Translations under genes and position numbers: made by a program
Assembly: GCF_000348685.1 (NCBI RefSeq)
Contig: NZ_ANLA01000005.1
Coordinates: forward strand, 1 to 64,000
Direction of reading: 5' to 3'
Source of the DNA: Xanthomarina gelatinilytica
Lineage (GTDB): Bacteria > Bacteroidota > Bacteroidia > Flavobacteriales > Flavobacteriaceae
DNA length: 64,000 bases
Shown: piece after piece, positions 33,206 through 42,984 of the stretch
How the letters are laid out: each line of letters starts with the position of its first letter
Position numbering within the stretch: position 1 is the stretch's first letter
The notes under the pieces: model-generated
What the model saw: the letters and a program-made list of their open reading frames with translations, nothing else
Database searches by the model: none
Told to the model about the DNA's origin: nothing

Positions 33206-34495
33206 ATGAACCCAGATGTTATAATTATTGTTGTCTCTTTAATTCTTTCTGCTTTTTTCTCCGGGATGGAGATTGCTTATGTGTCTTCAAACAAGATTCA
33301 TATAGAAATAGAAAAAAAGCAACAGGGGATTTTAGCAAAGATTTTAACAAAAATAACCGCAAGGCCTTCCAAGTTTATTGCAACCATGCTTATTGGCAAC
33401 AATATTGCTTTGGTTATTTATGGGTTTTTTATGGGAGATTTGTTGGTAGATTGGTTTCAGTCCTTTTTGCCCTCCAGCTCCAAGCTTATCAATTTTCTAT
33501 TGGTGGATTTTAGTTTGTTAAGCCAAACCGTCATCTCTACCTTGATTATTTTAATCACTGCCGAATTTTTACCAAAGGTATTTTTTCAAATCTATGCCAA
33601 TTCCCTACTCAAGTTATTGGCTTTTCCGGCCTACTTTTTTTATCTGCTCTTTAATTACATTTCCAATTTTGTGATTTGGATTTCGGATGTGGTATTGAAA
33701 AAATTTTTTAAAACCGAAGGCGACCAAGTCCAACTGGCCTTTTCCAAAGTGGAACTGGGCAATTACATTAGTGAGCAGATGGAATCTGTGGAAGAAAGTG
33801 ATGATATAGATACCGAAATACAGATTTTCCAGAATGCCTTGGAATTTTCTGAAGTAAAAGCAAGGGAAGTGATGATTCCCAGAACCGAAATTACGGCTGT
33901 GGATGTTACCGAGTCATCCAAAAACCTAAACACATTATTTACGGAAACGGGATTTTCAAAAATTCTGATTTACAAGGATACCATAGACGATATCTTGGGT
34001 TATGTGCACTCCTTTGAACTTTTCAAAAAGCCCAAAAACCTCAAATCCATTCTGGTTCCCGTAGAGTTTGTACCAGAAACCATGTTAATAAAAGATATTT
34101 TAAGTGTGCTTATAAAAAAGCGAAAAAGTATCGCAGTGGTTCTGGACGAGTATGGAGGCACTTCTGGTATCATAACCGTTGAAGATATAGTGGAAGAACT
34201 TTTTGGCGAAATAGAAGACGAACACGATACCATAGATTTAATTGAAGAGAAATTGGGAGAAGACATCTATAAGTTTTCAGCCAGACTGGAAGTGGATTAT
34301 ATAAACGAAACCTTTAAGATCAACCTTCCGGAGAGTGAAAACTACGAGACATTGGGAGGTTTGATTGTAGACCATAAAGAGGAAATCCCTCAGCAAAATG
34401 AAGTGGTTTTAATAGACAGGTTCCAGTTTACCATCCTTGAAGTTTCCAATACAAAAATAGATTTGGTAGAGCTTAAAATACTGGAAGCCGACTAA
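33206..34495 (+). CDS. CNNM/CBS/CorC-domain membrane protein (hemolysin family)
   Basis: 429 aa. DUF21/CNNM membrane domain about 1-185 with four hydrophobic segments (IIIVVSLILSAFFSGMEIAY at the start), a pair of CBS domains about 205-330 (VMIPRTEITAVDV, KRKSIAVVLDEYGGTSGII), and a CorC/HlyC domain about 345-425. Proteins of this family are linked to magnesium or sodium export and to gliding (GldE in Bacteroidota). The 'hemolysin' name is historical. I cannot decide whether this is GldE. Confidence 0.9.
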   Translation: MNPDVIIIVVSLILSAFFSGMEIAYVSSNKIHIEIEKKQQGILAKILTKITARPSKFIATMLIGNNIALVIYGFFMGDLLVDWFQSFLPSSSKLINFLLVDFSLLSQTVISTLIILITAEFLPKVFFQIYANSLLKLLAFPAYFFYLLFNYISNFVIWISDVVLKKFFKTEGDQVQLAFSKVELGNYISEQMESVEESDDIDTEIQIFQNALEFSEVKAREVMIPRTEITAVDVTESSKNLNTLFTETGFSKILIYKDTIDDILGYVHSFELFKKPKNLKSILVPVEFVPETMLIKDILSVLIKKRKSIAVVLDEYGGTSGIITVEDIVEELFGEIEDEHDTIDLIEEKLGEDIYKFSARLEVDYINETFKINLPESENYETLGGLIVDHKEEIPQQNEVVLIDRFQFTILEVSNTKIDLVELKILEAD

Positions 34496-34596
34496 TTTGC
34501 TAAGCTTAAAAGAATTAATATAACATTCTATTTTATTATTAAATAGAAAATGGTATTTTCGCGCACGATAATTTATAATCAATATAGACATATAAA

Positions 34597-36723
34597 ATGG
34601 CAGTTTTAAATAAAATTAGACAACGTGGACTCTTTTTAATCATTGTAATTGCGTTAGCGTTATTCTCTTTTGTAATTGGAGATTTGTTTAGAAACACAGA
34701 TGCACTGGTAGGAAAATCTCAAAACATTGTTGCAACCATTAACGGCAAAGACATTTCCCGTGAAGACTTTATGCAAAAAGTGGAGGTTGCCCAAAGACAG
34801 CTTGGTCCTAACGGCACCAATACACAAGCTATGAACAGGGTTTGGGAGCAAGAAGTTAGACAGGCAGTACTTGAAACACAATTTGAAGAATTGGGTATGA
34901 CTGTTGAAAAAGACCAAATGAGGGATTTGTTAAGAACCAATTTGGCCAATAGTCCGGAGTTTCAAAATGAAGCAGGACTTTTTGATGAAAATAAATTAAA
35001 CGAGTACATTGCCAATCTCAAAGAAACCTCTGCCGTTGCTTATGCGCAATGGGTTGATTACGAAAACAGCATTGGAGTGAATGCCTTACAGCAAGACTAT
35101 TTTAATATGGTGAAAGCTGGTATGACAGGCACTTTGGCCGAAGGGAAATTGGAACATATGTTGGAGAGCGAAACGATTGACATTAAATATGTTCAGATAC
35201 CTTACACGTCCATTCCAGACAGCACTGTTTCTGTGTCTAAATCTGAGATATCTTCTTATATCAACAAGCACAAAAAACAATATGAAGTAGAGGCTACCAG
35301 AGACATTCGTTATGTGGAATTTAAGGAAGCTGCTACAGTTGAAGACGAAAACAACATCAAACAGGATTTAGCAAACTTATTGAAAGATCAGGTGGTTTAC
35401 AATGAAGTTACCAAGAATAACGATACAATAAAAGGATTTGCTACAGTAACCAACCATAAGGTGTTTGTAAATTCAAACTCCGACATTAAATTTGAAGACC
35501 GTTTTAAATTCAAATCAGATTTGCCTGCATCAGTTGCAGATACCATCTTCAACATGAATGTTGGAGATGTGTATGGACCATACAAAGACGGGAATTATTT
35601 TAAATTAACCAAAGTAATTGCTGCCATACAAATGCCAGATTCGGTAAAAGCAAGACATATTTTAATTCCTTATGTTGGTGCTGCAAGTGCACAGCCAGAT
35701 GTAACACAATCCAAGGAACAAGCTAAGAAAACAGCAGATAGCTTGCTGTCTGTTTTAAAGAAAGACAATTCTAAATTCGGGGAATTTGTAAGTACCTATT
35801 CGTCAGACCAAGGCAGTGTTGCCAATGGAGGAAGTTACGATTACTTTACATACAATACCATGGTACCAGAGTTTAGGGATTATGTTTTCCAAAACAATGT
35901 AGGTGATATGGATGTGGTAGAAACCGTATATGGATACCATATTATTGAAGTGGAAGGACAGAAAAACAAGCAACGTGCCATTAAGGTAGCAACCGTTGCC
36001 AGGGAAATAGAGCCTTCCGAAACCACTATAAACCAAGTGTTCAGGGATGCTTCAAATTTTGAAATAGCCATAGAGAAAGGTGATTTTGAAGCTGTAGCCA
36101 AAGAAAAAGATTTGGCTGTACGTCCTGTAAATGGTATTAAGGTTTTAGATGAAAACATCCCTGGTTTAGGAAACCAAAGAGCCATGGTACGTTGGGCTTT
36201 TGAAGAAGGAACAGAGGTTGGCGATTACAAGCGTTTTAACTTAAATGGTGGTTATGCCATTGTGCAAGTAACGGCTACCAATGCTGCTGGATTGATGAAT
36301 ACAGAGCAAGCGTCGGTAACTGCTTTGCCAGCTATAAGAAAAGAGAAAAAAGCAGCATTGATTAAAGATAGGATTTCTGCAACCACTGTGGAAGATGTGG
36401 CTGCTGCCGAAAACCAAACAGTTAAAACAGCTTTAGCCATCAACATGAAAAACCCAACCATTTCTGGAGCTGGAAAAGAGGGTCTTGTTGTGGGAACAGC
36501 CTTTGGATTAAAAGAAGGTGAAACCTCTAAATTAATTGAAGGTGAAAAAGGCGTTTACATGGTACAGGTAACCAAAAAGACACCTGCTCCAGAACTAGAC
36601 AACTATCAAGGGTTTGCAAACCAAGTAGGTACGTCTAAAATGAATAACGTAAACACCAAATTATACAATGCCTTAAAAGAGGCTTCAGATATTGAGGACA
36701 ATAGAGCCAATACGGTTCAATAA
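34597..36723 (+). CDS. PpiD/SurA-like peptidylprolyl isomerase
   Basis: 708 aa. One N-terminal membrane anchor (GLFLIIVIALALFSFVIGDL), a SurA_N-type chaperone region (about 45-180), a parvulin rotamase domain about 348-455 (SVKARHILIPYVG ... VETVYGYHIIEVEGQK), and a second parvulin-like or C-terminal part. Periplasmic folding factor for outer-membrane proteins, anchored in the inner membrane like PpiD. Monocistronic by context: 101 bp upstream and a terminator right after. Confidence 0.92.
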   Translation: MAVLNKIRQRGLFLIIVIALALFSFVIGDLFRNTDALVGKSQNIVATINGKDISREDFMQKVEVAQRQLGPNGTNTQAMNRVWEQEVRQAVLETQFEELGMTVEKDQMRDLLRTNLANSPEFQNEAGLFDENKLNEYIANLKETSAVAYAQWVDYENSIGVNALQQDYFNMVKAGMTGTLAEGKLEHMLESETIDIKYVQIPYTSIPDSTVSVSKSEISSYINKHKKQYEVEATRDIRYVEFKEAATVEDENNIKQDLANLLKDQVVYNEVTKNNDTIKGFATVTNHKVFVNSNSDIKFEDRFKFKSDLPASVADTIFNMNVGDVYGPYKDGNYFKLTKVIAAIQMPDSVKARHILIPYVGAASAQPDVTQSKEQAKKTADSLLSVLKKDNSKFGEFVSTYSSDQGSVANGGSYDYFTYNTMVPEFRDYVFQNNVGDMDVVETVYGYHIIEVEGQKNKQRAIKVATVAREIEPSETTINQVFRDASNFEIAIEKGDFEAVAKEKDLAVRPVNGIKVLDENIPGLGNQRAMVRWAFEEGTEVGDYKRFNLNGGYAIVQVTATNAAGLMNTEQASVTALPAIRKEKKAALIKDRISATTVEDVAAAENQTVKTALAINMKNPTISGAGKEGLVVGTAFGLKEGETSKLIEGEKGVYMVQVTKKTPAPELDNYQGFANQVGTSKMNNVNTKLYNALKEASDIEDNRANTVQ

Positions 36724-36745
36724 TAATTAGGAATTATACATATAG

Positions 36746-36777
36746 AAAAGCTTCACAGAACATGTGAAGCTTTTTTT
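36746..36777. terminator. Bidirectional terminator between convergent genes
   Basis: AAAA, stem GCTTCAC, loop, stem GTGAAGC, seven T. It serves both the foldase gene and the convergent kinase gene, whose stop codon overlaps the T-run. Confidence 0.88.
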
Positions 36778-37681
36778 ATTTTATCATTTCAGAATAGGGA
36801 ACAATGGTATCATAACCTTTAGATCTAAAATAGGCTGTCGGGTTTTCTTCAGATGTAACCAATACAAAATCGCCTCCCCAAGCACCAAGGCTTTTTACAG
36901 ACCCTTTAAAATCTGAAAATAAGGCCTCTTTTACGGGAACTTGGTGGATGATGCTGGATATAATTTGTTCGTGCCTGTTTATTAAGAGATTGCAATCGGT
37001 TAGATTGGAGCAAGAAATCAGTTGGGAAGTAATCCCGCTAATTTCCTTAATAACATATGTTTTATTTGAAGTGTTGGCTTTGTATTGCGCAATACCATCA
37101 CGACTGTTCTGTTTTTTGTTTAAATACACAAAATATAGTGAGTCTTTAAAAGAAGGATTAAAGTTTGCTTTCTTAATATGTCTGTTGTTATTTTCAATTT
37201 GATAGGTAATGGCAGTGTCGTGTTGTGCGCAGGCAATATCATAGCCAGAACCACCAAAGGTTTGATCCAATAACCTGTAAGCATCTATTTGAGCCCAATT
37301 TGCCATGTTGTTTATTAAAGTGGATGAGGAACCCAAACCCCAATCTTGAGGGAATGTTAATTTGTTCTCTACTTGACATCCAGATTTTAAAAACCCTGGA
37401 TTTAGTTTTTTTGCAACCTGTAATATTTGTAAGAGACGCTCTGTTTTACCATTGTTATTTAAAGCTTGAGTGGATATCTCGTTATGGTTGATTTTAAAGA
37501 CTGTCTCAAACCAAATGTCATCTTTAAAATCAAAACTTTTCCACACCAGGATGGGTTTGTTTAAAGTGGTGACCTCTAGGGATTGTCCGAATTTAGTAGG
37601 CACAGCCAAAGCCATTGCGCCATCAAGAACTAGGTATTCCCCTGTAATCAATAATTTTCCGTTACTCTGAAACTTCTGCAT
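36776..37681 (-). CDS. GYDIA-family GHMP kinase (mevalonate pathway)
   Basis: 301-aa small-molecule kinase. Seen: GKLLITGEYLVLDGAMALA at the N-terminus, the GHMP ATP loop WGLGSSSTLINNMANW, and the family signature GGSGYDIACAQHDTAITYQ. In Bacteroidota this group is thought to act in the mevalonate pathway as mevalonate or phosphomevalonate kinase. Direct coupling to the HMG-CoA reductase gene (3 bp gap) supports this. The exact substrate is not provable from sequence. Confidence 0.9.
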   Translation of the reverse strand: MQKFQSNGKLLITGEYLVLDGAMALAVPTKFGQSLEVTTLNKPILVWKSFDFKDDIWFETVFKINHNEISTQALNNNGKTERLLQILQVAKKLNPGFLKSGCQVENKLTFPQDWGLGSSSTLINNMANWAQIDAYRLLDQTFGGSGYDIACAQHDTAITYQIENNNRHIKKANFNPSFKDSLYFVYLNKKQNSRDGIAQYKANTSNKTYVIKEISGITSQLISCSNLTDCNLLINRHEQIISSIIHQVPVKEALFSDFKGSVKSLGAWGGDFVLVTSEENPTAYFRSKGYDTIVPYSEMIK

Positions 37682-37684
37682 TCG

Positions 37685-39013
37685 TTATTTGTTATTCTTC
37701 AATCTCAAATCCTTTATGGCTTCTACTACAGCGCTATGTGTAGCCGTATGGTTTTTAAAATGGTTTATTAAGGTGTTTTTTTCTTCATCTGTTGCTTGAA
37801 ACTGGTTTAGGATATTCAACAAATGCATTTTCATATGGCCTTCCTGGATTCCTGTGGTGGTTAAAGAGCGCAAGGCTGCAAAATTTTGTGCCAATCCGGC
37901 AACAGCCACAATTTGCATGAGTTCTTTGGCAGATGGGTTGTGCAATAATTCCAAGGCCAATTTTACCAAAGGGTGTAAACTGGTTAAACCACCAACAGTA
38001 CCTAAAGCCAACGGGATTTCCATCCAAAAATAAAAGATGCCAGCTTCTATTTTAGCATGTGTTAAACTGCTGTATTGTCCGTTTCTGGATGCATAGGCAT
38101 GAACTCCAGCTTCCACAGCCCTGAAATCGTTTCCGGTAGCCAGAACCACGGCATCTATTCCATTCATGATGCCTTTGTTGTGTGTTACCGCGCGATACGG
38201 TTCCACTTCGGCAATTTTAACAGCTTGTATAAATTTTTTGGCAAACTCTTCGGGGTTTATGGATGTGTTTTCGGTTAATTGTTCCACAGGACAACTTACT
38301 TCAGCCCTTACCAAACAATTAGGGACATAGTTAGAGAGGATGCTCATAATGACCTCGACCTGTTTTTCTTTTTCAGTAAAGCCATTAAACAAGCGCGCTT
38401 CCTCCCTAAAGGTTTTGGCAAATTGTTCCAAACAAGAATTTATGAAATTGGCGCCCATGGCATCCAGGGTTTCAAAGGTGGCGTGAAGCTGGTAATAGTT
38501 GTCCAGGCTTTGGGTTTTATCCCGAAGTTCAATATCCAGGATGCCTCCACCACGTGCTTCCATATTTTTGGTCAAGGTTTTTGTGGCTTGTATAAGTTTG
38601 GGTTTAACATGTTTAAAAAAGCTCTGTAAGGTCTTTGGGTCGCCATAGAACATAACATGTACCTGACCAATTTTGGTAGTGGATAGCACTTCTGCTTTAA
38701 AACCACCCCTTTCCAGCCAAAATTTAGCAGCTTTGCTAGCAGCAGCCACAACGGAACTTTCTTCTATGGCCATTGGGATGGCGTGCATTTTGCCATTGAT
38801 TAAAAAATTGGGAGCCACACCAAAAGGCAAATAATAATTGGTAATGGTGTTTTCTATAAACTCGTCGTGCAACTGTTGTAGCTTGATGTTGGAATTCCAA
38901 TACTGTTTGATGATGTTTTTTGCGTCTTCATTGTTGTTGAAATAAGTAGCTACAATCCAATCGATTTTATGCGATTTGGAAAGTTTAGAAAAGCCAGATA
39001 TAGATTTGCTCAT
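37685..39013 (-). CDS. Hydroxymethylglutaryl-CoA reductase, class II
   Basis: 442 aa, soluble form without membrane domain, converting HMG-CoA to mevalonate. Catalytic residues by class II pattern: Glu84 (MAIEESSVVAAAS), Lys280 (THNKGIMNG), Asp296 (ATGNDFRAVEAG) and His393 (GIQEGHMKMH); DAMGANFINSC is the usual substrate loop. Operon with the GHMP kinase gene downstream, so isoprenoids are probably made by the mevalonate route. A match to TANNTTTG lies upstream at 39033-39040. Confidence 0.96.
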   Translation of the reverse strand: MSKSISGFSKLSKSHKIDWIVATYFNNNEDAKNIIKQYWNSNIKLQQLHDEFIENTITNYYLPFGVAPNFLINGKMHAIPMAIEESSVVAAASKAAKFWLERGGFKAEVLSTTKIGQVHVMFYGDPKTLQSFFKHVKPKLIQATKTLTKNMEARGGGILDIELRDKTQSLDNYYQLHATFETLDAMGANFINSCLEQFAKTFREEARLFNGFTEKEKQVEVIMSILSNYVPNCLVRAEVSCPVEQLTENTSINPEEFAKKFIQAVKIAEVEPYRAVTHNKGIMNGIDAVVLATGNDFRAVEAGVHAYASRNGQYSSLTHAKIEAGIFYFWMEIPLALGTVGGLTSLHPLVKLALELLHNPSAKELMQIVAVAGLAQNFAALRSLTTTGIQEGHMKMHLLNILNQFQATDEEKNTLINHFKNHTATHSAVVEAIKDLRLKNNK

Positions 39014-39032
39014 GAAATATAAATTGAAAACA

Positions 39033-39069
39033 CAAAGATACTGTTCTTGTAACTAATTTTATATTAGTT
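39033..39069 (-). promoter_or_regulatory. Candidate promoter/operator of the mevalonate operon
   Basis: On the minus strand TATCTTTG (39033-39040) matches the TANNTTTG element 20 bp before the ATG. A perfect 7-bp inverted repeat, AACTAAT/ATTAGTT (39051-39069), sits where the -33 region should be and may be an operator. Confidence 0.45.
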
Positions 39070-39162
39070 GGGTTTTAAAAGGCTATTTAACTGTTAATAT
39101 TTACTGTTTTTTGCTTATTTTTTAGTAAACTTGGCATTATTTTATTCAAAAGAAACATTTAA

Positions 39163-41394
39163 ATGAAATTTACCAAACTCCTTCTACTGTTTTGCATATT
39201 TGCAACTTTCTTAACCTCAGCACAAAATAAAGAGATAACCCTAGAAGATATATGGACTGGCGCCTTTAGAACCGAAGGTATGGACGCCTTGCATTCCATG
39301 AAAAACGGGCAGCAATATTCTGTTTTGAATTTTGATAGAACCTCTGGAACCACCTCTATAGATGTTTACGATTATAAGACCCTGAAAAAAGTGAAAACTT
39401 TGGTGAATTCTAACCAATTAGAGGCCATTCCAAATTTTTTGGATTATACTTTTAGTGAAGATGAAAGTAACATACTTTTGGCTACAGATGTGACGCGTAT
39501 TTTTAGACGTTCGTCTTTAGGGACTTATTATGTGTACAATACCAAAACAAAGGACCTTAGTTTGGTAGCCGAAGAACAGATTCAAGAACCAACCTTTTCC
39601 CCAGATGGTACTAAAATTGCCTATGGCTATAAAAACAATCTTTTTGTAAAAGATTTGAGCTCTGGAACCACCACACAAATCACTTTTGATGGGGAGAAGA
39701 ACAAAATCATCAATGGTATCACAGATTGGGTTTACGAGGAAGAGTTTGGATTTGTTCGCGCTTTCGAGTGGAATGCAGCCAGTGATAAGATTGCATTTAT
39801 CCGTTTTGATGAAACCCAAGTACCAGAATTTTCAATGGATGTCTATGGTTCAGCTTTGTACCCTACGCAAGATGTGTTTAAATACCCTAAGGCAGGAGAA
39901 GCCAACGCTTTGGTGTCGCTTCATTTGTATGAGTTGAAAACCGATACCGTTACTGAAGTGAAAGTGAACAAAGACTACACCGATTTTTATATTCCCAGAA
40001 TAAAATGGACCAATGATCCAGATGTGTTGAGTGCCCATTATTTAAACAGACACCAAAACGAATTGGATTTATGGTTTATAGACGCTAAAAACCAGACAGC
40101 AACCTTGGTTCTTGAAGAAAGGGATGTTGCTTATGTGGATGTGACAGACAATTTAACTTTTCTAAAAGACAATAGTTTTATCTGGACCAGCGAAAAAGAT
40201 GGCTACAATCACATTTATCACTATTCAAAAGAAGGAGATTTAATAAACCAGGTGACCAAAGGAAACTGGGAAGTGACCAGTTATTATGGATATGATGAAA
40301 AAAGCCATAGAATTTTCTACCAGTCCACCGAAAACGGTTCCATTAACAGAGATATTTATTCCATAAAACTGAATGGTAGGGATAAGGAGCGTTTAACCAA
40401 AAGCGAAGGCACCAACAGAGCCTCTTTTAGTGCCGATTTTTCTTATTTCATCAATACGTTCTCCAATGCTTCCACACCACCAGAATACACATTGAACGAT
40501 GCCAAAACAGGAGATTTAATCAAGAGCATTAAGGACAACGACAAACTCTCTGAGACTTTGTTGGACTATAAAACCTCCAAAAAGGAATTTAGTACCATTC
40601 ATGTAAACGGAAACGATTTAAATATGTGGATGATTAAGCCAGCAGATTTTGATGCCTCCAAAGAATATCCATTATTTATGTATCAATATTCTGGTCCAGG
40701 GTCTCAAAGTGTTTCCAATACTTGGAACAGTGCTAACGATTATTGGTATCAGTACTTGGCTCAAAAAGGCTATATTGTAGCATGTGTAGATGGTAGGGGA
40801 ACCGGTTATAAAGGAGCCGATTTTAAAAAAGTCACACAAAAAGAATTAGGGAAATACGAAGTTGAAGACCAGATAGAAGCAGCCAGACAATTAGGTAAAC
40901 TACCTTATATTGACGCTTCTAGAATAGGAATTTGGGGCTGGAGCTATGGAGGCTTTATGAGCAGTAATGCGCTTTTTAAAGGAAACGATGTATTTAAAAT
41001 GGCCATTGCTGTGGCACCTGTAACAAGTTGGCGTTTTTACGATTCTGTATACACAGAGCGTTACATGACCACACCTCAGGAAAATCCTAGCGGTTACGAT
41101 GACAATTCCCCAATAAACCATGTTGATAAATTAAAAGGAGACTTTTTGTTGATACATGGTACAGCAGATGACAATGTACATGTGCAGAACACCATGCGTA
41201 TGGTGGAGGCTTTGGTGCAAGCCAACAAACAGTTTGAGTGGATGATCTATCCAGACAAAAACCATGGTATTTATGGCGGCAACACGCGTTTGCATTTATA
41301 TACCAAAATGTCTGATTTTATAGATAGAACTTTAGGAGATAAGATACCTGAGGCATCAAAAAACCATGAAGAAAAAGTAAAGATTAAAGGATAA
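39163..41394 (+). CDS. Dipeptidyl peptidase IV (S9 family)
   Basis: 743 aa, periplasmic by its signal peptide (FTKLLLLFCIFATFLTSAQ). N-terminal beta-propeller (about 30-480) with the DPP IV substrate-anchoring Glu pair in DWVYEEEFG (193-194), then an alpha/beta hydrolase domain: nucleophile Ser594 in GWSYGG, Asp669 in HGTADDNVH and His701 in DKNHGIYG. Cleaves X-Pro/Ala dipeptides from peptide N-termini. Two POT peptide transporters follow on the same strand (24 bp gap), so the three genes form a peptide-use module. Confidence 0.96.
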   Translation: MKFTKLLLLFCIFATFLTSAQNKEITLEDIWTGAFRTEGMDALHSMKNGQQYSVLNFDRTSGTTSIDVYDYKTLKKVKTLVNSNQLEAIPNFLDYTFSEDESNILLATDVTRIFRRSSLGTYYVYNTKTKDLSLVAEEQIQEPTFSPDGTKIAYGYKNNLFVKDLSSGTTTQITFDGEKNKIINGITDWVYEEEFGFVRAFEWNAASDKIAFIRFDETQVPEFSMDVYGSALYPTQDVFKYPKAGEANALVSLHLYELKTDTVTEVKVNKDYTDFYIPRIKWTNDPDVLSAHYLNRHQNELDLWFIDAKNQTATLVLEERDVAYVDVTDNLTFLKDNSFIWTSEKDGYNHIYHYSKEGDLINQVTKGNWEVTSYYGYDEKSHRIFYQSTENGSINRDIYSIKLNGRDKERLTKSEGTNRASFSADFSYFINTFSNASTPPEYTLNDAKTGDLIKSIKDNDKLSETLLDYKTSKKEFSTIHVNGNDLNMWMIKPADFDASKEYPLFMYQYSGPGSQSVSNTWNSANDYWYQYLAQKGYIVACVDGRGTGYKGADFKKVTQKELGKYEVEDQIEAARQLGKLPYIDASRIGIWGWSYGGFMSSNALFKGNDVFKMAIAVAPVTSWRFYDSVYTERYMTTPQENPSGYDDNSPINHVDKLKGDFLLIHGTADDNVHVQNTMRMVEALVQANKQFEWMIYPDKNHGIYGGNTRLHLYTKMSDFIDRTLGDKIPEASKNHEEKVKIKG

Positions 41395-41418
41395 GATAAC
41401 GAACTAACTAAACACTAT

Positions 41419-42957
41419 ATGTCAAAATCAATTTTAACAGAACAGGGAGAACCAGAATTATTCGGACATCCTAAGGGATTATTTTATTTGTTTTTTGCTG
41501 AACTATGGGAACGTTTTAGTTTCTATGGGATGCGAGCTTTGTTAATGCTATACATGGTTAATGAAATTTTCCAGGCATTGGCAGAACGAGACACAGCAGC
41601 TGCAGCAGTATATGCTTCTTATGGTTCCTTGGTTTATGCGTCCACAGTTATTGGAGGTCGTATTTCCGATAAGATATTAGGGATGCGAAGCTCCATTTTC
41701 CTTGGAGGTGTTTTAATGGCTTTGGGACATTTTGTTCTTGCCATTGAGAATGATGTGGCTTTCTTTTTGGCCTTGGCATTTATAGTGGTAGGAAACGGTT
41801 TCTTTAAGCCTAATATTTCCACCTTTGTAGGGTCTTTGTATAAAGATGGGGATAGACGAAAAGATTCTGGGTTTACCATCTTTTACATGGGAATCAATAT
41901 TGGAGGTTTTGCTGCTCCATTGCTTTGTGGTTGGCTTGGTGAAACCTATGGTTGGCACTATGGATTTGGACTTGCGGGAATTGGGATGTTAACAGGTCTC
42001 CTATTCTTTTGGAGTGGTATAAAAAAGAATGTGTTTGGAGACAGGGGAATGCCTCCCAATAAGGAAATATATGAAAAGAAAATATTGGGTATTCCACAAA
42101 AAACATTCGTTCCCATTGTTGCCTTTTTAGCAGCTCCTGTGGTAGCACTTATGTTGGCAAGTTATAAGGATATTGGTGGAGGAGATACCTTTTTAGGGGA
42201 TCAGAACGTGGTGAATTTGCTTTTTAAGCTCATAGGTGTTGGCGTTTTGATTTTTATGACATATGTGATTATTAAATCCAAACCAGATGAGCGAAAAAAA
42301 TTAATCATGGCCGTTTTAATAACCTTTTTCATGACCTTGTTTTGGGGTTTCCATGAATTGTCCGGAAGTGTTATAACCTTGTTTGCCGACAGAAATGTGG
42401 ATTTAGAGGGTGTTATGAACGCCAGTCAAACCAACTCGTTAAATTCTTTGGTTATCATTGTACTTTCCATCCCAATTTCATTGCTTTGGGCGTATTTATC
42501 CAAAAAGAATTTAAACCCTAGAACCCCTTACAAATTTGGCTTAGGTTTGTTACTGGCTGGGTTGAGTTTTTATATTCTATCCTTAAGTGGAGGAAGTGCA
42601 GACGAAAACGGGATGGTTCCGTTTGCTTACTTGTTTATCATGTATGTAGTTATTTCCATTGGAGAATTGTTTATGTCTCCTGTAGGACTGTCTAAAATAA
42701 CCGATTTGTCGCCACAAAGAATTGTTGCCTTTATGATGGGGATTTGGTTTTTGTCTTCGGCTTACGCTTTTCAAATTGTAGGTTTTATTTCAAAACAATT
42801 GGCAGTTGAAAGTACAGACGTAAATGTTGGAGGTTTACAAACATTGGCAATATATACAGACGGGTTTGGCTTAATTGCCAAGTATGCTCTTGGGGCAGGA
42901 CTTGTGGTATTGATCTTTTCGCCATTAATGAAAAAATTAATGGGCAATGTCCACTAA
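41419..42957 (+). CDS. POT-family proton-coupled peptide transporter
   Basis: 512 aa, about 12-14 membrane segments. Family motifs: AELWERFSFYGMRALLMLYM (helix 1 ExxER-type), FFKPNISTFVGSLY, and PTR2 motif GFTIFYMGINIGGFAAPLLCGWLGE (in part). Imports di- and tripeptides with protons. It lies between the DPP IV gene and a second POT gene 27 bp downstream. Confidence 0.95.
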   Translation: MSKSILTEQGEPELFGHPKGLFYLFFAELWERFSFYGMRALLMLYMVNEIFQALAERDTAAAAVYASYGSLVYASTVIGGRISDKILGMRSSIFLGGVLMALGHFVLAIENDVAFFLALAFIVVGNGFFKPNISTFVGSLYKDGDRRKDSGFTIFYMGINIGGFAAPLLCGWLGETYGWHYGFGLAGIGMLTGLLFFWSGIKKNVFGDRGMPPNKEIYEKKILGIPQKTFVPIVAFLAAPVVALMLASYKDIGGGDTFLGDQNVVNLLFKLIGVGVLIFMTYVIIKSKPDERKKLIMAVLITFFMTLFWGFHELSGSVITLFADRNVDLEGVMNASQTNSLNSLVIIVLSIPISLLWAYLSKKNLNPRTPYKFGLGLLLAGLSFYILSLSGGSADENGMVPFAYLFIMYVVISIGELFMSPVGLSKITDLSPQRIVAFMMGIWFLSSAYAFQIVGFISKQLAVESTDVNVGGLQTLAIYTDGFGLIAKYALGAGLVVLIFSPLMKKLMGNVH

Positions 42958-42984
42958 AAAAAGAACTAACTAAATTTATTATAT

